Positions 26,783-34,340 of a stretch of DNA of 64,000 bases are shown piece after piece; positions within the stretch are counted from its first letter, which is position 1, and each line of letters opens with the position of its first letter. The notes beneath the pieces are model-generated. The model was not told the DNA's origin, did no database searches, and worked only from the letters and a program-made list of their open reading frames with translations. This stretch comes from Desulfopila aestuarii DSM 18488 (lineage in GTDB: Bacteria > Desulfobacterota > Desulfobulbia > Desulfobulbales > Desulfocapsaceae), in contig CAMBBS010000001.1 in assembly GCA_945863875.1 (NCBI GenBank), forward strand, positions 186,001 through 250,000, given 5' to 3'. Made by a program: the position numbers and the translations under genes.

Positions 26783-28330
26783 TTAGAGTGGGATGTTGCC
26801 GTGCTTTTTGGCCGGACGTTTTTCCCGTTTACCTTCAAGCATATTGAAGGTGTCGATAATTCTCTGGCGGGAAGTACTTGGTTCGATAACATCATCAACA
26901 AAACCCCGTTCCGCCGCTTTGTAGGGGGTGGCGAATTCGGCCGCATACTCCTCGAGTATTTTCTGTTTGGTCGCCACCTTGTCTTCAGCGTTGGCAATGT
27001 CGTTTTTAAAAATGATGTTTACCGCCCCCTCTGAGCCCATAACCGCAACTTCGGCGGACGGCCAGGCGAAGACCATGTCCGCGCCAAGGGATTTGGAGCA
27101 CATGGCGACATAGGCGCCGCCATAGGCCTTGCGGGTAATAAGGGTCACCTTGGGCACCGTTGCCTCGCTGTAGGCGTAGAGAATTTTTGCCCCGTGCCGG
27201 ATGATTCCCCCGTATTCCTGGTTTGTACCGGGGAGGAATCCCGGGACGTCGACGAAGGTCAGCAAGGGAATGTTGAACGCGTCGCAGGTTCTGATGAATC
27301 TGGAGGCCTTGTCACCCGCGTTCATATCCAGGCAGCCGGCCATGACCTTTGGCTGGTTAGCGACTATGCCGACCGATTTGCCGTTGATCCTGGCAAAGCC
27401 GGTTATCAGGTTGGTGGCAAAATAGGTCTGGTATTGCATGAAATCCCCATCGTCGACAATAAGATGAATGATATCGAGAATATCGTATGGTTTGTTCGGG
27501 TTGTCCGGAACCAGGTCATTGAGTTCGCTGATGTGTCTGTTGATATCGCTGCGCAGGGGGCGGGTGGGGCTTTTCTCCATACTGTTTGATGGGAGATATT
27601 GGATCAATCTTCTGATATCCGCGAGGCATTGTTGCTCGGAATCGGCGATGAAATGAACATTGCCGCTGACACTGTTGTGCGTCATCGCCCCCCCGAGTTC
27701 CTCCGCGGATACTATTTCCCCGGTAACTGTTTTTATGACCTGGGGGCCGGTGATGAACATCTGGGAAGTTTTGTCGACCATGAAAATGAAATCGGTAAGG
27801 GCCGGCGAATAGACCGCCCCGCCGGCACACGGTCCCATAACCGCGGATATCTGCGGAATGACGCCGGAGTAAATGGAATTTCTGTAAAAAATATCGCCGT
27901 AGCCGGACAGGGCATCGACCGCTTCCTGGATTCTGGCCCCTCCGGAATCGTTCAGGCCGACAATAGGCGCGCCGACCTTGGCGGCACTGTCCATGGCCTT
28001 GACTATTTTTCTCGCGTGCATTTCCCCCAGGGCGCCGCCTGTTATGGTGAAATCCTGGGAAAAGGCAAAGACCACCCGGCCCTCGACTTGACCGTATCCG
28101 GTGACGACCGATTCGCCCTCAAAATCGAGCTTATCCATGCCGAATCGGGTGCATCTGTTTTTAACGAAGGCATCTATCTCGATGAAGGTGCCTTCATCAA
28201 AAAGGTGGAGGAGCCGCTCTCTTGCGGTCATTTTGCCGCTGGCATGCTGTTTTTTTATCCGCGCCTCCCCTCCCCCCAAGGCTATTTTTTCTTTTTTGGT
28301 GTGCAGGAGTGTTCTTTTTTCCAAGGACAT
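26783..28330 (-). CDS. mmdA: Methylmalonyl-CoA decarboxylase alpha subunit (carboxyltransferase), copy 2
   Basis: A 515-residue carboxyltransferase of the MmdA/PccB family, clearly homologous along its full length to the copy at 15014. Shared signatures: G-G-A-R-I-Q-E near the middle of the first half, [28 protein letters not shown], and the C-terminal [13 protein letters not shown] precedes ATG 28330. Its operon partners (delta, biotin carrier, beta) make it the catalytic subunit of the Na+-pumping methylmalonyl-CoA decarboxylase, which would save the energy of decarboxylation as a sodium gradient. Confidence 0.93.
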   Translation of the reverse strand: MSLEKRTLLHTKKEKIALGGGEARIKKQHASGKMTARERLLHLFDEGTFIEIDAFVKNRCTRFGMDKLDFEGESVVTGYGQVEGRVVFAFSQDFTITGGALGEMHARKIVKAMDSAAKVGAPIVGLNDSGGARIQEAVDALSGYGDIFYRNSIYSGVIPQISAVMGPCAGGAVYSPALTDFIFMVDKTSQMFITGPQVIKTVTGEIVSAEELGGAMTHNSVSGNVHFIADSEQQCLADIRRLIQYLPSNSMEKSPTRPLRSDINRHISELNDLVPDNPNKPYDILDIIHLIVDDGDFMQYQTYFATNLITGFARINGKSVGIVANQPKVMAGCLDMNAGDKASRFIRTCDAFNIPLLTFVDVPGFLPGTNQEYGGIIRHGAKILYAYSEATVPKVTLITRKAYGGAYVAMCSKSLGADMVFAWPSAEVAVMGSEGAVNIIFKNDIANAEDKVATKQKILEEYAAEFATPYKAAERGFVDDVIEPSTSRQRIIDTFNMLEGKREKRPAKKHGNIPL

Positions 28331-28409
28331 ATTCAGTGCTCCTTTTTCTAGGGTTGTCTGTTTTTCTTGTCGGTCGGTTTGTCGTTATCGGGGCAGGGCA
28401 ATACGCGTT

Positions 28410-29045
28410 TTATGCTTGTTCCTGTTGCTGTGGATCCTTTGCGCTGATGTAGCGGATGATATCCGGGTTAACCATACCCTGCCAGACCATTTCGAAGAGG
28501 GTGTTTGCTTCTTCGACAAGGCTGCCCTGTTTGCCCCGTATTATCCACATGAAAAATGATCGTTGAATGAATCCGAGCATAAAATCGAGAAGAGATCCGG
28601 CCCTGACGTTCGGGTTGATAACACCCTGCTGCTGGCCCTTCTTCAGTACATCAATAATCAGGCTTACTCTCCTTTTCTGATCAAAGGATTTATCTGTCAT
28701 CCACGTCTGCATGGGGAGGGTCATGAAGAGAATGCGGCCAAGTTCTTCATGCCGTTCATAGTAATCAAGGTGCAGCCAGAACACTTTTCTGAGCTTTTCC
28801 TTGAGGTCTTCAATACCTTTGAGATGATCCGCTATACGATCGGTCAGCTGGCTCATCCAGATATTGACAAAAGCAAAAAGCAGGTGCTCCTTGCTTCCGT
28901 AATGTTTGTAAATAGTGGTGAAGCTTACGCCGGCCTTTTCGGCAATGACGCGTATACTGGCCTTATGGAAATCGGCGGTGGAAAAAATTTCCAGCACCGC
29001 TTTTTCCAGTCTTTCCTGTACCTCTGGGTTGAGTTCATCTAACAT
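28410..29045 (-). CDS. TetR/AcrR-family regulator 2 (decarboxylase operon)
   Basis: A 211-residue paralogue of the TetR protein at 23758, with the same helix-turn-helix (recognition helix V-S-F-T-T-I-Y-K-H-Y-G-S-K-E) and closely similar ligand domain. It is first in the operon with mmdA, mmdD, mmdC and oadB. Its start codon lies inside a copy of the GTAACAATGTTA element, and a perfect palindrome lies about 210 bp upstream, between it and the divergent acuI. Autoregulation and cross-regulation with the first TetR protein are therefore likely. The duplication probably preceded the split of the propionate genes into two operons. Confidence 0.88.
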   Translation of the reverse strand: MLDELNPEVQERLEKAVLEIFSTADFHKASIRVIAEKAGVSFTTIYKHYGSKEHLLFAFVNIWMSQLTDRIADHLKGIEDLKEKLRKVFWLHLDYYERHEELGRILFMTLPMQTWMTDKSFDQKRRVSLIIDVLKKGQQQGVINPNVRAGSLLDFMLGFIQRSFFMWIIRGKQGSLVEEANTLFEMVWQGMVNPDIIRYISAKDPQQQEQA

Positions 29046-29051
29046 TGTTAC
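29039..29051 (-). promoter_or_regulatory. Candidate TetR operator overlapping the TetR2 start codon
   Basis: On the minus strand the bases read GTAACAATGTTAG, with the ATG of the TetR2 gene in the centre. The arm match to the perfect palindrome at 29254 is 12 of 13. Confidence 0.5.
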
Positions 29052-29253
29052 TTTTTGTTGTTTCCCTAAGAATAACGGTTATTGAATTATATATGATAAG
29101 TTATTTAAAAAAGTGAAAAAACAAAGAAAAATTCATGGAGAGGTCTTTCTTTTTGATCAAGGTGATATGGTTTTCTCAGAAAATGTTTTTTTTTATAACC
29201 GTTTAAAAATATTGCTTATAAAAATAAATTACTCCTTTTGTGCTCCTTCTCGA

Positions 29254-29266
29254 GTAACAATGTTAC
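29254..29266. promoter_or_regulatory. Perfect TetR-like palindrome GTAAC-AAT-GTTAC
   Basis: A 13-bp palindrome with 5-bp arms, midway between the divergent TetR2 and acuI genes. The same core occurs at four further places, all in front of propionate genes. Confidence 0.65.
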
Positions 29267-29331
29267 GCTTCCATTTAATGTAAATGCAATTTGTTTGTCA
29301 AGATAAAATAAGAGACGAAGCATCACTGCTT

Positions 29332-29359
29332 TTGTCAAAATTGCTTAACATGATAAAAT
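29332..29359 (+). promoter_or_regulatory. Sigma-70-like promoter toward acuI
   Basis: TTGTCA (29332-29337), 16-base spacer, TAAAAT (29354-29359). It lies 66 bp to the right of the perfect palindrome. The spacing and hexamers are good but the region is AT-rich, so chance is possible. Confidence 0.45.
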
Positions 29360-29556
29360 CACATAAGAAATATTGAAGATTCCTTAACAGGTATCGTCTT
29401 GTTTCTTTTTTTGGAAAAAAATTACTATTCTCAAACGGTCCGCTGCGCTATAGTTCAGCAACTGGCACCTTGAGAGACGCGCAGCATCTTCGACGCTCTG
29501 GGCTGGCTTCTTGACTGGAGTGGGGTGCGGGAAAAAATTATCGGAGGGGAAAGGGT

Positions 29557-30555
29557 ATGGTCCACAACACATATCGGGCTATGGTGGTTGAAGAAATTGG
29601 CGACAAGCGGTTCTCCCGTTCAATCACCGAAAAATCGATAGATCAGTTGCCGGACGGCGAGGTTCTCATCAAGGTCAGCTGGTCCTCCCTCAATTATAAA
29701 GACGCCTTGTCGGCGAGTGGCAACCACGGCGTGACCAGGAAATATCCGCATACCCCCGGCATCGATGCCTCTGGAGTGGTCGCAGAGAGCCGCAGTGACG
29801 CCTTTCACCAGGGCGATGCGGTTATTGTCACCAGCTATGATCTGGGGATGAATACTTCCGGCGGGTTTGGCCAGTATATCAGGGTCCCGGCCGCCTGGGT
29901 GGTTCCTTTGCCCGCCGGTCTTGATCTCCGGGAGGCCATGGTTTTCGGTACCGCGGGTTTTACCGCCGGTCTGTCGGTCATGGCTCTTTCTCACGCTGTT
30001 CCCCCCGACAGGGGCGATATCCTGGTGACCGGGGCAACCGGCGGTGTCGGCAGCCTGTCTGTCGCTCTTTTGGCGAAGCTTGGCTATGCGGTGACCGCGG
30101 TCAGCGGTAAACCAGCAGCGGAGCAGTTTCTCAAGGGCCTTGGCGCCCGGAGGATCCTCCCGCGGGCTGAGGCGATGACCGGCCACGAAAGGCCCCTCTT
30201 GAAAACCGTTTGGGCGGGGGTGATCGATACCGTCGGGGGAGAAATTTTAGCATCGGCCATTAAATCCACGGACCTGCGAGGGGTTGTTACCTGTTGTGGC
30301 AATGTTGCCTCACCGGATCTGCCGTTGACGGTTTTTCCCTTTATTCTTCGTGGCGTTTGCCTGGTGGGCATCGACTCCCAGAATTGTCCTATGGCCAAGA
30401 GACGGAAGGTGTGGCAGCACCTGGCCACCGACTGGAAACCCGCCCAGTTAAACGATATTTGCCGTGAGGTCACGCTGGATCAGCTGGATGAACACATTGA
30501 CCTGATACTCCACGGCGGCCAGACCGGCAGGGTTATTGTAAAAATGGACTCCTAG
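29557..30555 (+). CDS. acuI: Acrylyl-CoA reductase AcuI/YhdH-type oxidoreductase
   Basis: Medium-chain dehydrogenase/reductase of the YhdH/AcuI group, which reduces acrylyl-CoA to propionyl-CoA with NADPH. The 332-residue protein has the N-terminal catalytic domain typical of the group (N-Y-K-D-A-L-S-A-S-G, P-G-I-D-A-S-G-V-V) and a Rossmann domain with V-T-G-A-T-G-G-V-G-S. The zinc-ligand pattern of alcohol dehydrogenases is absent. The strong site GGAGGGG precedes the ATG. In this place it would feed acrylate or 3-hydroxypropionate-derived acrylyl-CoA into propionyl-CoA, or detoxify acrylyl-CoA. It is the first gene of a probable operon with the deacetylase and CBS protein. Confidence 0.85.
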   Translation: MVHNTYRAMVVEEIGDKRFSRSITEKSIDQLPDGEVLIKVSWSSLNYKDALSASGNHGVTRKYPHTPGIDASGVVAESRSDAFHQGDAVIVTSYDLGMNTSGGFGQYIRVPAAWVVPLPAGLDLREAMVFGTAGFTAGLSVMALSHAVPPDRGDILVTGATGGVGSLSVALLAKLGYAVTAVSGKPAAEQFLKGLGARRILPRAEAMTGHERPLLKTVWAGVIDTVGGEILASAIKSTDLRGVVTCCGNVASPDLPLTVFPFILRGVCLVGIDSQNCPMAKRRKVWQHLATDWKPAQLNDICREVTLDQLDEHIDLILHGGQTGRVIVKMDS

Positions 30556-30618
30556 CAGTTGGGTGAGACGACACGCTCACAGGTGTCAAAAGGAAAAACT
30601 GAAAAAACAGGAAACGTT

Positions 30619-31572
30619 ATGAAAAGAACTGGTTTTGTGTATGATGATAGATATCTCCTGCACGATACAGGGGGCTATCATCCTGAATCGCCTGAACGTT
30701 TAAAAGCTATTCACCAGAGACTCTCCGCGTCGGGTGTGCTTGAAAAACTCACCCTGATAGAGGCCGACAGAGCCAATCAGCGATGGATAGAGACAGTCCA
30801 TAATATTCACTATATCATGCGTTTTGATGAGGCCTGTATCTCCGGTTTGAGTGAATTCGAACATCCTGATAACGCCATTTGCCGGGAAACCTGCGACATC
30901 GCCTTTCTGGCTGTCGGGGGGGTGCTGAAAGCCATTGACCTGATCATGAAAGGCGAGATCGATAATGCCTTTTGCGCAGTCCGTCCTCCCGGTCACCATG
31001 CGGAGGTTGATAAGCCCATGGGGTTCTGTTATTTCAACAACGTGGCGATTGCGGCGAGGTATGTACAGAAGCAATACGGTATAGAGCGAGTGGCTATTAT
31101 CGATTTCGATGTCCACCATGGCAACGGTACGCAGCATATATTCGATCGGGATGCCAGCGTCTTCTATTATTCCATCCACGAACATCCCTCTTTTGCCTAT
31201 CCGGGAACCGGCAGAGAGTTCGAGGTAGGCATCGGTGAGGGCAATGGCTATACCGTTAATTCTCCGGTACTGCCGGGCAGGGGTGATGACGAGTACCGAC
31301 GGCTGATTATGCAGGACCTTGTTCCGGCAGTTAAAAAATTCAAACCCGAATTTATTATCCTGTCCGCCGGCTTCGACGCCCACGAAAGTGATCTGATGTC
31401 CGGCACCAGCCTGTCCACCGATGGATACGATTTTGTTTCTGAAGTAATCATGAATCTGGTGAATCGATTTACCGGCGGCCGGGTTGTGTCCGTTCTCGAA
31501 GGCGGTTATAATCTCGATGTCTTGCCCATTTTGGTTGAAAATCATATCAAGATGCTGGCGGCAATCAAGTAA
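30619..31572 (+). CDS. acuC: AcuC-like class II histone-deacetylase-family protein
   Basis: Zinc-dependent deacetylase of 317 residues. The catalytic set is complete: H126-H127 (P-G-H-H-A-E), zinc ligands D164, H166 (D-F-D-V-H-H-G-N-G) and D253 (G-F-D-A-H), and the G-G-Y tyrosine at 297. In Bacillus the related AcuC removes acetyl groups from acetyl-CoA synthetase. Here the next gene encodes an AcuB-like protein, and the window contains two acyl-CoA ligases with the acylatable lysine, so they are the probable substrates. ATG 30619 follows AGGAAA; the frame is open further upstream, but without a site. Confidence 0.85.
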   Translation: MKRTGFVYDDRYLLHDTGGYHPESPERLKAIHQRLSASGVLEKLTLIEADRANQRWIETVHNIHYIMRFDEACISGLSEFEHPDNAICRETCDIAFLAVGGVLKAIDLIMKGEIDNAFCAVRPPGHHAEVDKPMGFCYFNNVAIAARYVQKQYGIERVAIIDFDVHHGNGTQHIFDRDASVFYYSIHEHPSFAYPGTGREFEVGIGEGNGYTVNSPVLPGRGDDEYRRLIMQDLVPAVKKFKPEFIILSAGFDAHESDLMSGTSLSTDGYDFVSEVIMNLVNRFTGGRVVSVLEGGYNLDVLPILVENHIKMLAAIK

Positions 31573-31630
31573 GGGATGCAGCCGGCTTCAGTTCAGTTCC
31601 TGAGATAAAGAAGAATTTTTTGGAGGTATT

Positions 31631-32311
31631 ATGTTTGTAGGCGATAGAATGTCCAAAGACCTTATCACTGCTGGTCCGGAAATGACGATCTTTGACGCGC
31701 AAAAATTAATGGTGGAGAAAGGTATCCGCCATTTGCCGGTTATTGACGGGGCCGGAAAGCTTATCGGTATTGTCAGCGACCGCGACATGCGCGATTGCAT
31801 GCCGTCGACCCTGCTGAAAAAACCGGACTATGACATTACTCTGGGAAAAATAGGTAATCATCCCATCGGCGATATCATGACCAAAAACCCGATGGCGATA
31901 TATGCCTATTACACCCTCCAGGACACCCTGCTGGTGATGCAGCAACGAAAGGTCGGCGCCCTGCCGGTGATCGATGAAGAAGGTTATCTGAAAGGGATTT
32001 TGTCCACGCGGGACCTTTTGAGGGCGTTTGTCAACATCATGAATATCGATGAACCCGGCAGTCTGTTATGCATTCAAGTAAAGGAACAGCGCGGGCAGAT
32101 GAAGAAAATTGTCGATATCATAACAGAAGAAAATATTTCCCTCGGCAGCGTCCTGGTGGCCAGGTTCTGGGATAAGGACAAAAGGGCGATCTTCCCTTAT
32201 CTCCTGACCAACAATGTTATCAACGTGAAAAAGAAACTGCTGCAGGCCGGTTTTGAGCTGATCGATCCTATGGAATGGTATCTCGATCAGTTGCCCAAGA
32301 AAACCGCGTGA
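31631..32311 (+). CDS. acuB: AcuB-like CBS-ACT domain protein
   Basis: A 226-residue regulator with two CBS domains (about 1-60 and 75-135; M-S-K-D-L-I-T ... H-L-P-V-I-D and M-T-K-N-P-M-A ... A-L-P-V-I-D) followed by an ACT-like region (about 145-215). CBS pairs bind adenine nucleotides (AMP, ATP) and report energy status. The same order is found in AcuB, which is encoded with AcuC in Bacillus. TGGAGGT precedes the ATG. It lies 59 bp after the deacetylase gene. It may tune deacetylase or ligase activity to the AMP level; the partner is not shown by the sequence. Confidence 0.82.
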   Translation: MFVGDRMSKDLITAGPEMTIFDAQKLMVEKGIRHLPVIDGAGKLIGIVSDRDMRDCMPSTLLKKPDYDITLGKIGNHPIGDIMTKNPMAIYAYYTLQDTLLVMQQRKVGALPVIDEEGYLKGILSTRDLLRAFVNIMNIDEPGSLLCIQVKEQRGQMKKIVDIITEENISLGSVLVARFWDKDKRAIFPYLLTNNVINVKKKLLQAGFELIDPMEWYLDQLPKKTA

Positions 32312-32337
32312 ACATGACCGGTCCGATGGCGTAGGGC

Positions 32338-32379
32338 AGGCGGGATAGGGAGCTGCGCATTGTCTGCCGCATCCCGCCT
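32338..32379. terminator. Stem-loop at the convergent end of acuB
   Basis: AGGCGGGAT (32338-32346) pairs with ATCCCGCCT (32371-32379), inside a larger imperfect hairpin from about 32320 to 32396. It lies between convergent genes and may stop transcription in both directions; a T-run is lacking. Confidence 0.45.
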
Positions 32380-32437
32380 CTGAGCGGACTGGACCAATCT
32401 TTGTTTGTGCAACGGCAAAGAGAATGGCCAGGCACCC

Positions 32438-32929
32438 TCAATCGGAGGCCAATTCCTTTGCCAGTTCTTCGGGACTCATGTTCCAAAAAGGGTAGCCGTC
32501 TTTTGTCAGACGGACCTTGAACACAAAACTGTCACCTTGTTTAACCTTGGCCGCCATAAAGACATCCTGGCCGTCTATCACCGCCCAGCTGCCGCTGACC
32601 TTGGTTTTCGTCCCCTTGCGAATGCCGGTTTGATCGGCGCTGCTAAAGGCTACAGGACAGAGATGCACGAGAGTCTTTTCGCCGCCCTCTTCGAGGATGA
32701 ATGCTGTTCCCGGGTCCATCCCGGGCAGCGGTGTGACCTCCTTGAATTGCACAATCTGGCCTTTAAGAGAATCTCTTTCTTTTGAATTGTAATAGCCATT
32801 ATAGGTGGAATCGACTTCCCAACCACCATAGCCGGCTTTTTCGGCCGCTTGTGCCGCCGTGCAAAAAACGAAGAAGAGAGCTAGAGATAGACAGCGATTC
32901 AGCAGGTTTTTCCGCAGTAAGGTATGCAT
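32438..32929 (-). CDS. Secreted hypothetical protein
   Basis: A 163-residue protein of unknown family. ATG 32929 has GGAGAA upstream; it gives a typical signal peptide (positively charged start, L-S-L-A-L-F-F-V-F, cleavage after A-Q-A near 28), so it is probably periplasmic. The mature part has alternating strands with sequences such as L-K-G-Q-I-V-Q-F-K-E-V and K-V-S-G-S-W-A-V-I-D-G-Q-D-V-F-M-A, which looks like an OB-fold of the bacterial BOF type, but this is only a visual impression. It stands alone between the acu operon and RNase D. Confidence 0.65.
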   Translation of the reverse strand: MHTLLRKNLLNRCLSLALFFVFCTAAQAAEKAGYGGWEVDSTYNGYYNSKERDSLKGQIVQFKEVTPLPGMDPGTAFILEEGGEKTLVHLCPVAFSSADQTGIRKGTKTKVSGSWAVIDGQDVFMAAKVKQGDSFVFKVRLTKDGYPFWNMSPEELAKELASD

Positions 32930-32998
32930 GGTTATTCTCCGTAAAAAATAGTCAACGACACTCATAAAACCTTGTGGAATGTTAGTGAGACGAAATAA

Positions 32999-34132
32999 TC
33001 ACCATTCTCTGTTTTGTCTGAAAAAATCCTCCAGAAAAAGCTTCCGCCATCCGTCTGTCTGCCGCAGCTGCTTCAAGTCGTCTGTTTTCGTGGTATTGAG
33101 TGTTTTTACAAGGAGTTTTAGTTCTGAACTGTTGCCGAGCAGGCCCGGGGCAATACCCAACAATTCGCATTTTAACGCGATCAATTTGTGGAGTTTTTCC
33201 AACCCGGCTTTCTCTTTGCTGCCGAGGCGGATGGAACAGGAGGGCTCGGGGTAGGTCGACTGCTTTTGTGCCAGGGTGGTCTGGGTGATTGCCACAATAT
33301 TTTCCCCGTATTTTGCTGCCGCTCTTTCCGAGAGCCCTGCTGTTTTCAGATCGATGGCACTGACCGGCTTTTGTCTGGCGATCTCAAGGAGTAGAGTGTC
33401 TTTAATGACATGGCCCCGGGGCCGGTCTATTTTCCTGGCCACACCTTCACGCCAGGTCGTCAGATTCCTGAGAAGAGCCAAGCCTTGCCTGTCGAGATGA
33501 CTGTTGCCTCTGATTTTGAGGAATCGTTCATTGTCGGGCGGACCGGAATAGCATGCCGGATTGTTGAGCAGGTTGAGTTCTTCCTGCAGCCAGGACTTGA
33601 TTTTCGGGCCGATTATACGAGTCAGCAGGACGACTCTCACCGCCCGCAGGTATCGGACATCGTTCTGGGCGTATTCTGTCTGTTTATCGCTCAGGGGCCG
33701 TTGGAGCCAGTCTGTCCGGGTCTCTTCCTTGGAAAGATGTATGTCGAGTAATTCCTTCACCAGGTTTCCGAGAGAAAGTGTATAGGGCAGATTGGAAAAC
33801 CCTGCTGCCAACCGGGTGTCGAAAATATTTTGTGGTGTCGCTCCCGTCGCCCGCTGCAGGATAGCCAGATCCTGCGGCGCGTCATGGAGAATTTTGATGA
33901 CCCCCCTGTCGGAAAGCAGTTTTCCCAGGGATTGCAGATTTTTTATGGCGATGGGGTCGACGAGATAGCAATCTTCGTCGGATAATGCTATCTGGATGAG
34001 GCCAAGCTGCGGGTAGTAGGTCCGTTCCCAAACGAATTCTGTATCCAGTGCGACAGCGTCGGTGTTTCGAGCTTGTTGTACCAGTCTGTCCAGGTCCGCT
34101 TCATTTTGAATGAGGGTTTGTAGTTTTTCCAT
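32999..34132 (-). CDS. rnd: Ribonuclease D (3'-5' exoribonuclease)
   Basis: Trims the 3' ends of tRNA precursors and other small RNAs. The 377-residue protein has the DEDDy exonuclease residues: V-A-L-D-T-E-F near 28, H-D-A-P-Q-D-L near 89, and Y-A-Q-N-D-V-R-Y-L near 154 with the tyrosine of the DEDDy type. One or two HRDC-type helical domains follow (W-R-E-G-V-A-R-K-I-D-R-P-R-G-H-V-I-K-D near 228). Length matches E. coli RNase D (375). Confidence 0.93.
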   Translation of the reverse strand: MEKLQTLIQNEADLDRLVQQARNTDAVALDTEFVWERTYYPQLGLIQIALSDEDCYLVDPIAIKNLQSLGKLLSDRGVIKILHDAPQDLAILQRATGATPQNIFDTRLAAGFSNLPYTLSLGNLVKELLDIHLSKEETRTDWLQRPLSDKQTEYAQNDVRYLRAVRVVLLTRIIGPKIKSWLQEELNLLNNPACYSGPPDNERFLKIRGNSHLDRQGLALLRNLTTWREGVARKIDRPRGHVIKDTLLLEIARQKPVSAIDLKTAGLSERAAAKYGENIVAITQTTLAQKQSTYPEPSCSIRLGSKEKAGLEKLHKLIALKCELLGIAPGLLGNSSELKLLVKTLNTTKTDDLKQLRQTDGWRKLFLEDFFRQNREW

Positions 34133-34340
34133 ATCTATCCCGTGCCTTGCAGCGGGGTTGGTTGAAATGTTGGAGTGTTCAGCTCGGCTGTGTCGTTTGT
34201 TTTTTGATATATTCTCTGCCTAAAAAGACATAAAGGTTGATAAAAGACAAGAAATATTCTTCTTTTACGCTGTCTATTTGTGAAATTTCTCTTATTGTTG
34301 AACGGAATGAACCGCAGGTTGTAAACTTCCCGGAGAGTAA

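Larger units (their letters stand above)
29046..29556. other. Divergent regulatory region between TetR2 and acuI
   Basis: About 510 bp of AT-rich sequence without a gene. It holds a perfect TetR-like palindrome (29254-29266) and a sigma-70-like promoter toward acuI (29332-29359). The leader before acuI (about 200 bp) ends with the ribosome site GGAGGGG. Confidence 0.6.

Noticed and set aside
15014-28330. Acetyl-CoA or propionyl-CoA carboxylase as the function of the two MmdA-like proteins
   Set aside because: No biotin carboxylase (ATP-grasp, AccC/PccA) gene is present in either operon; the partners are a transcarboxylase 5S and a Na+ pump.
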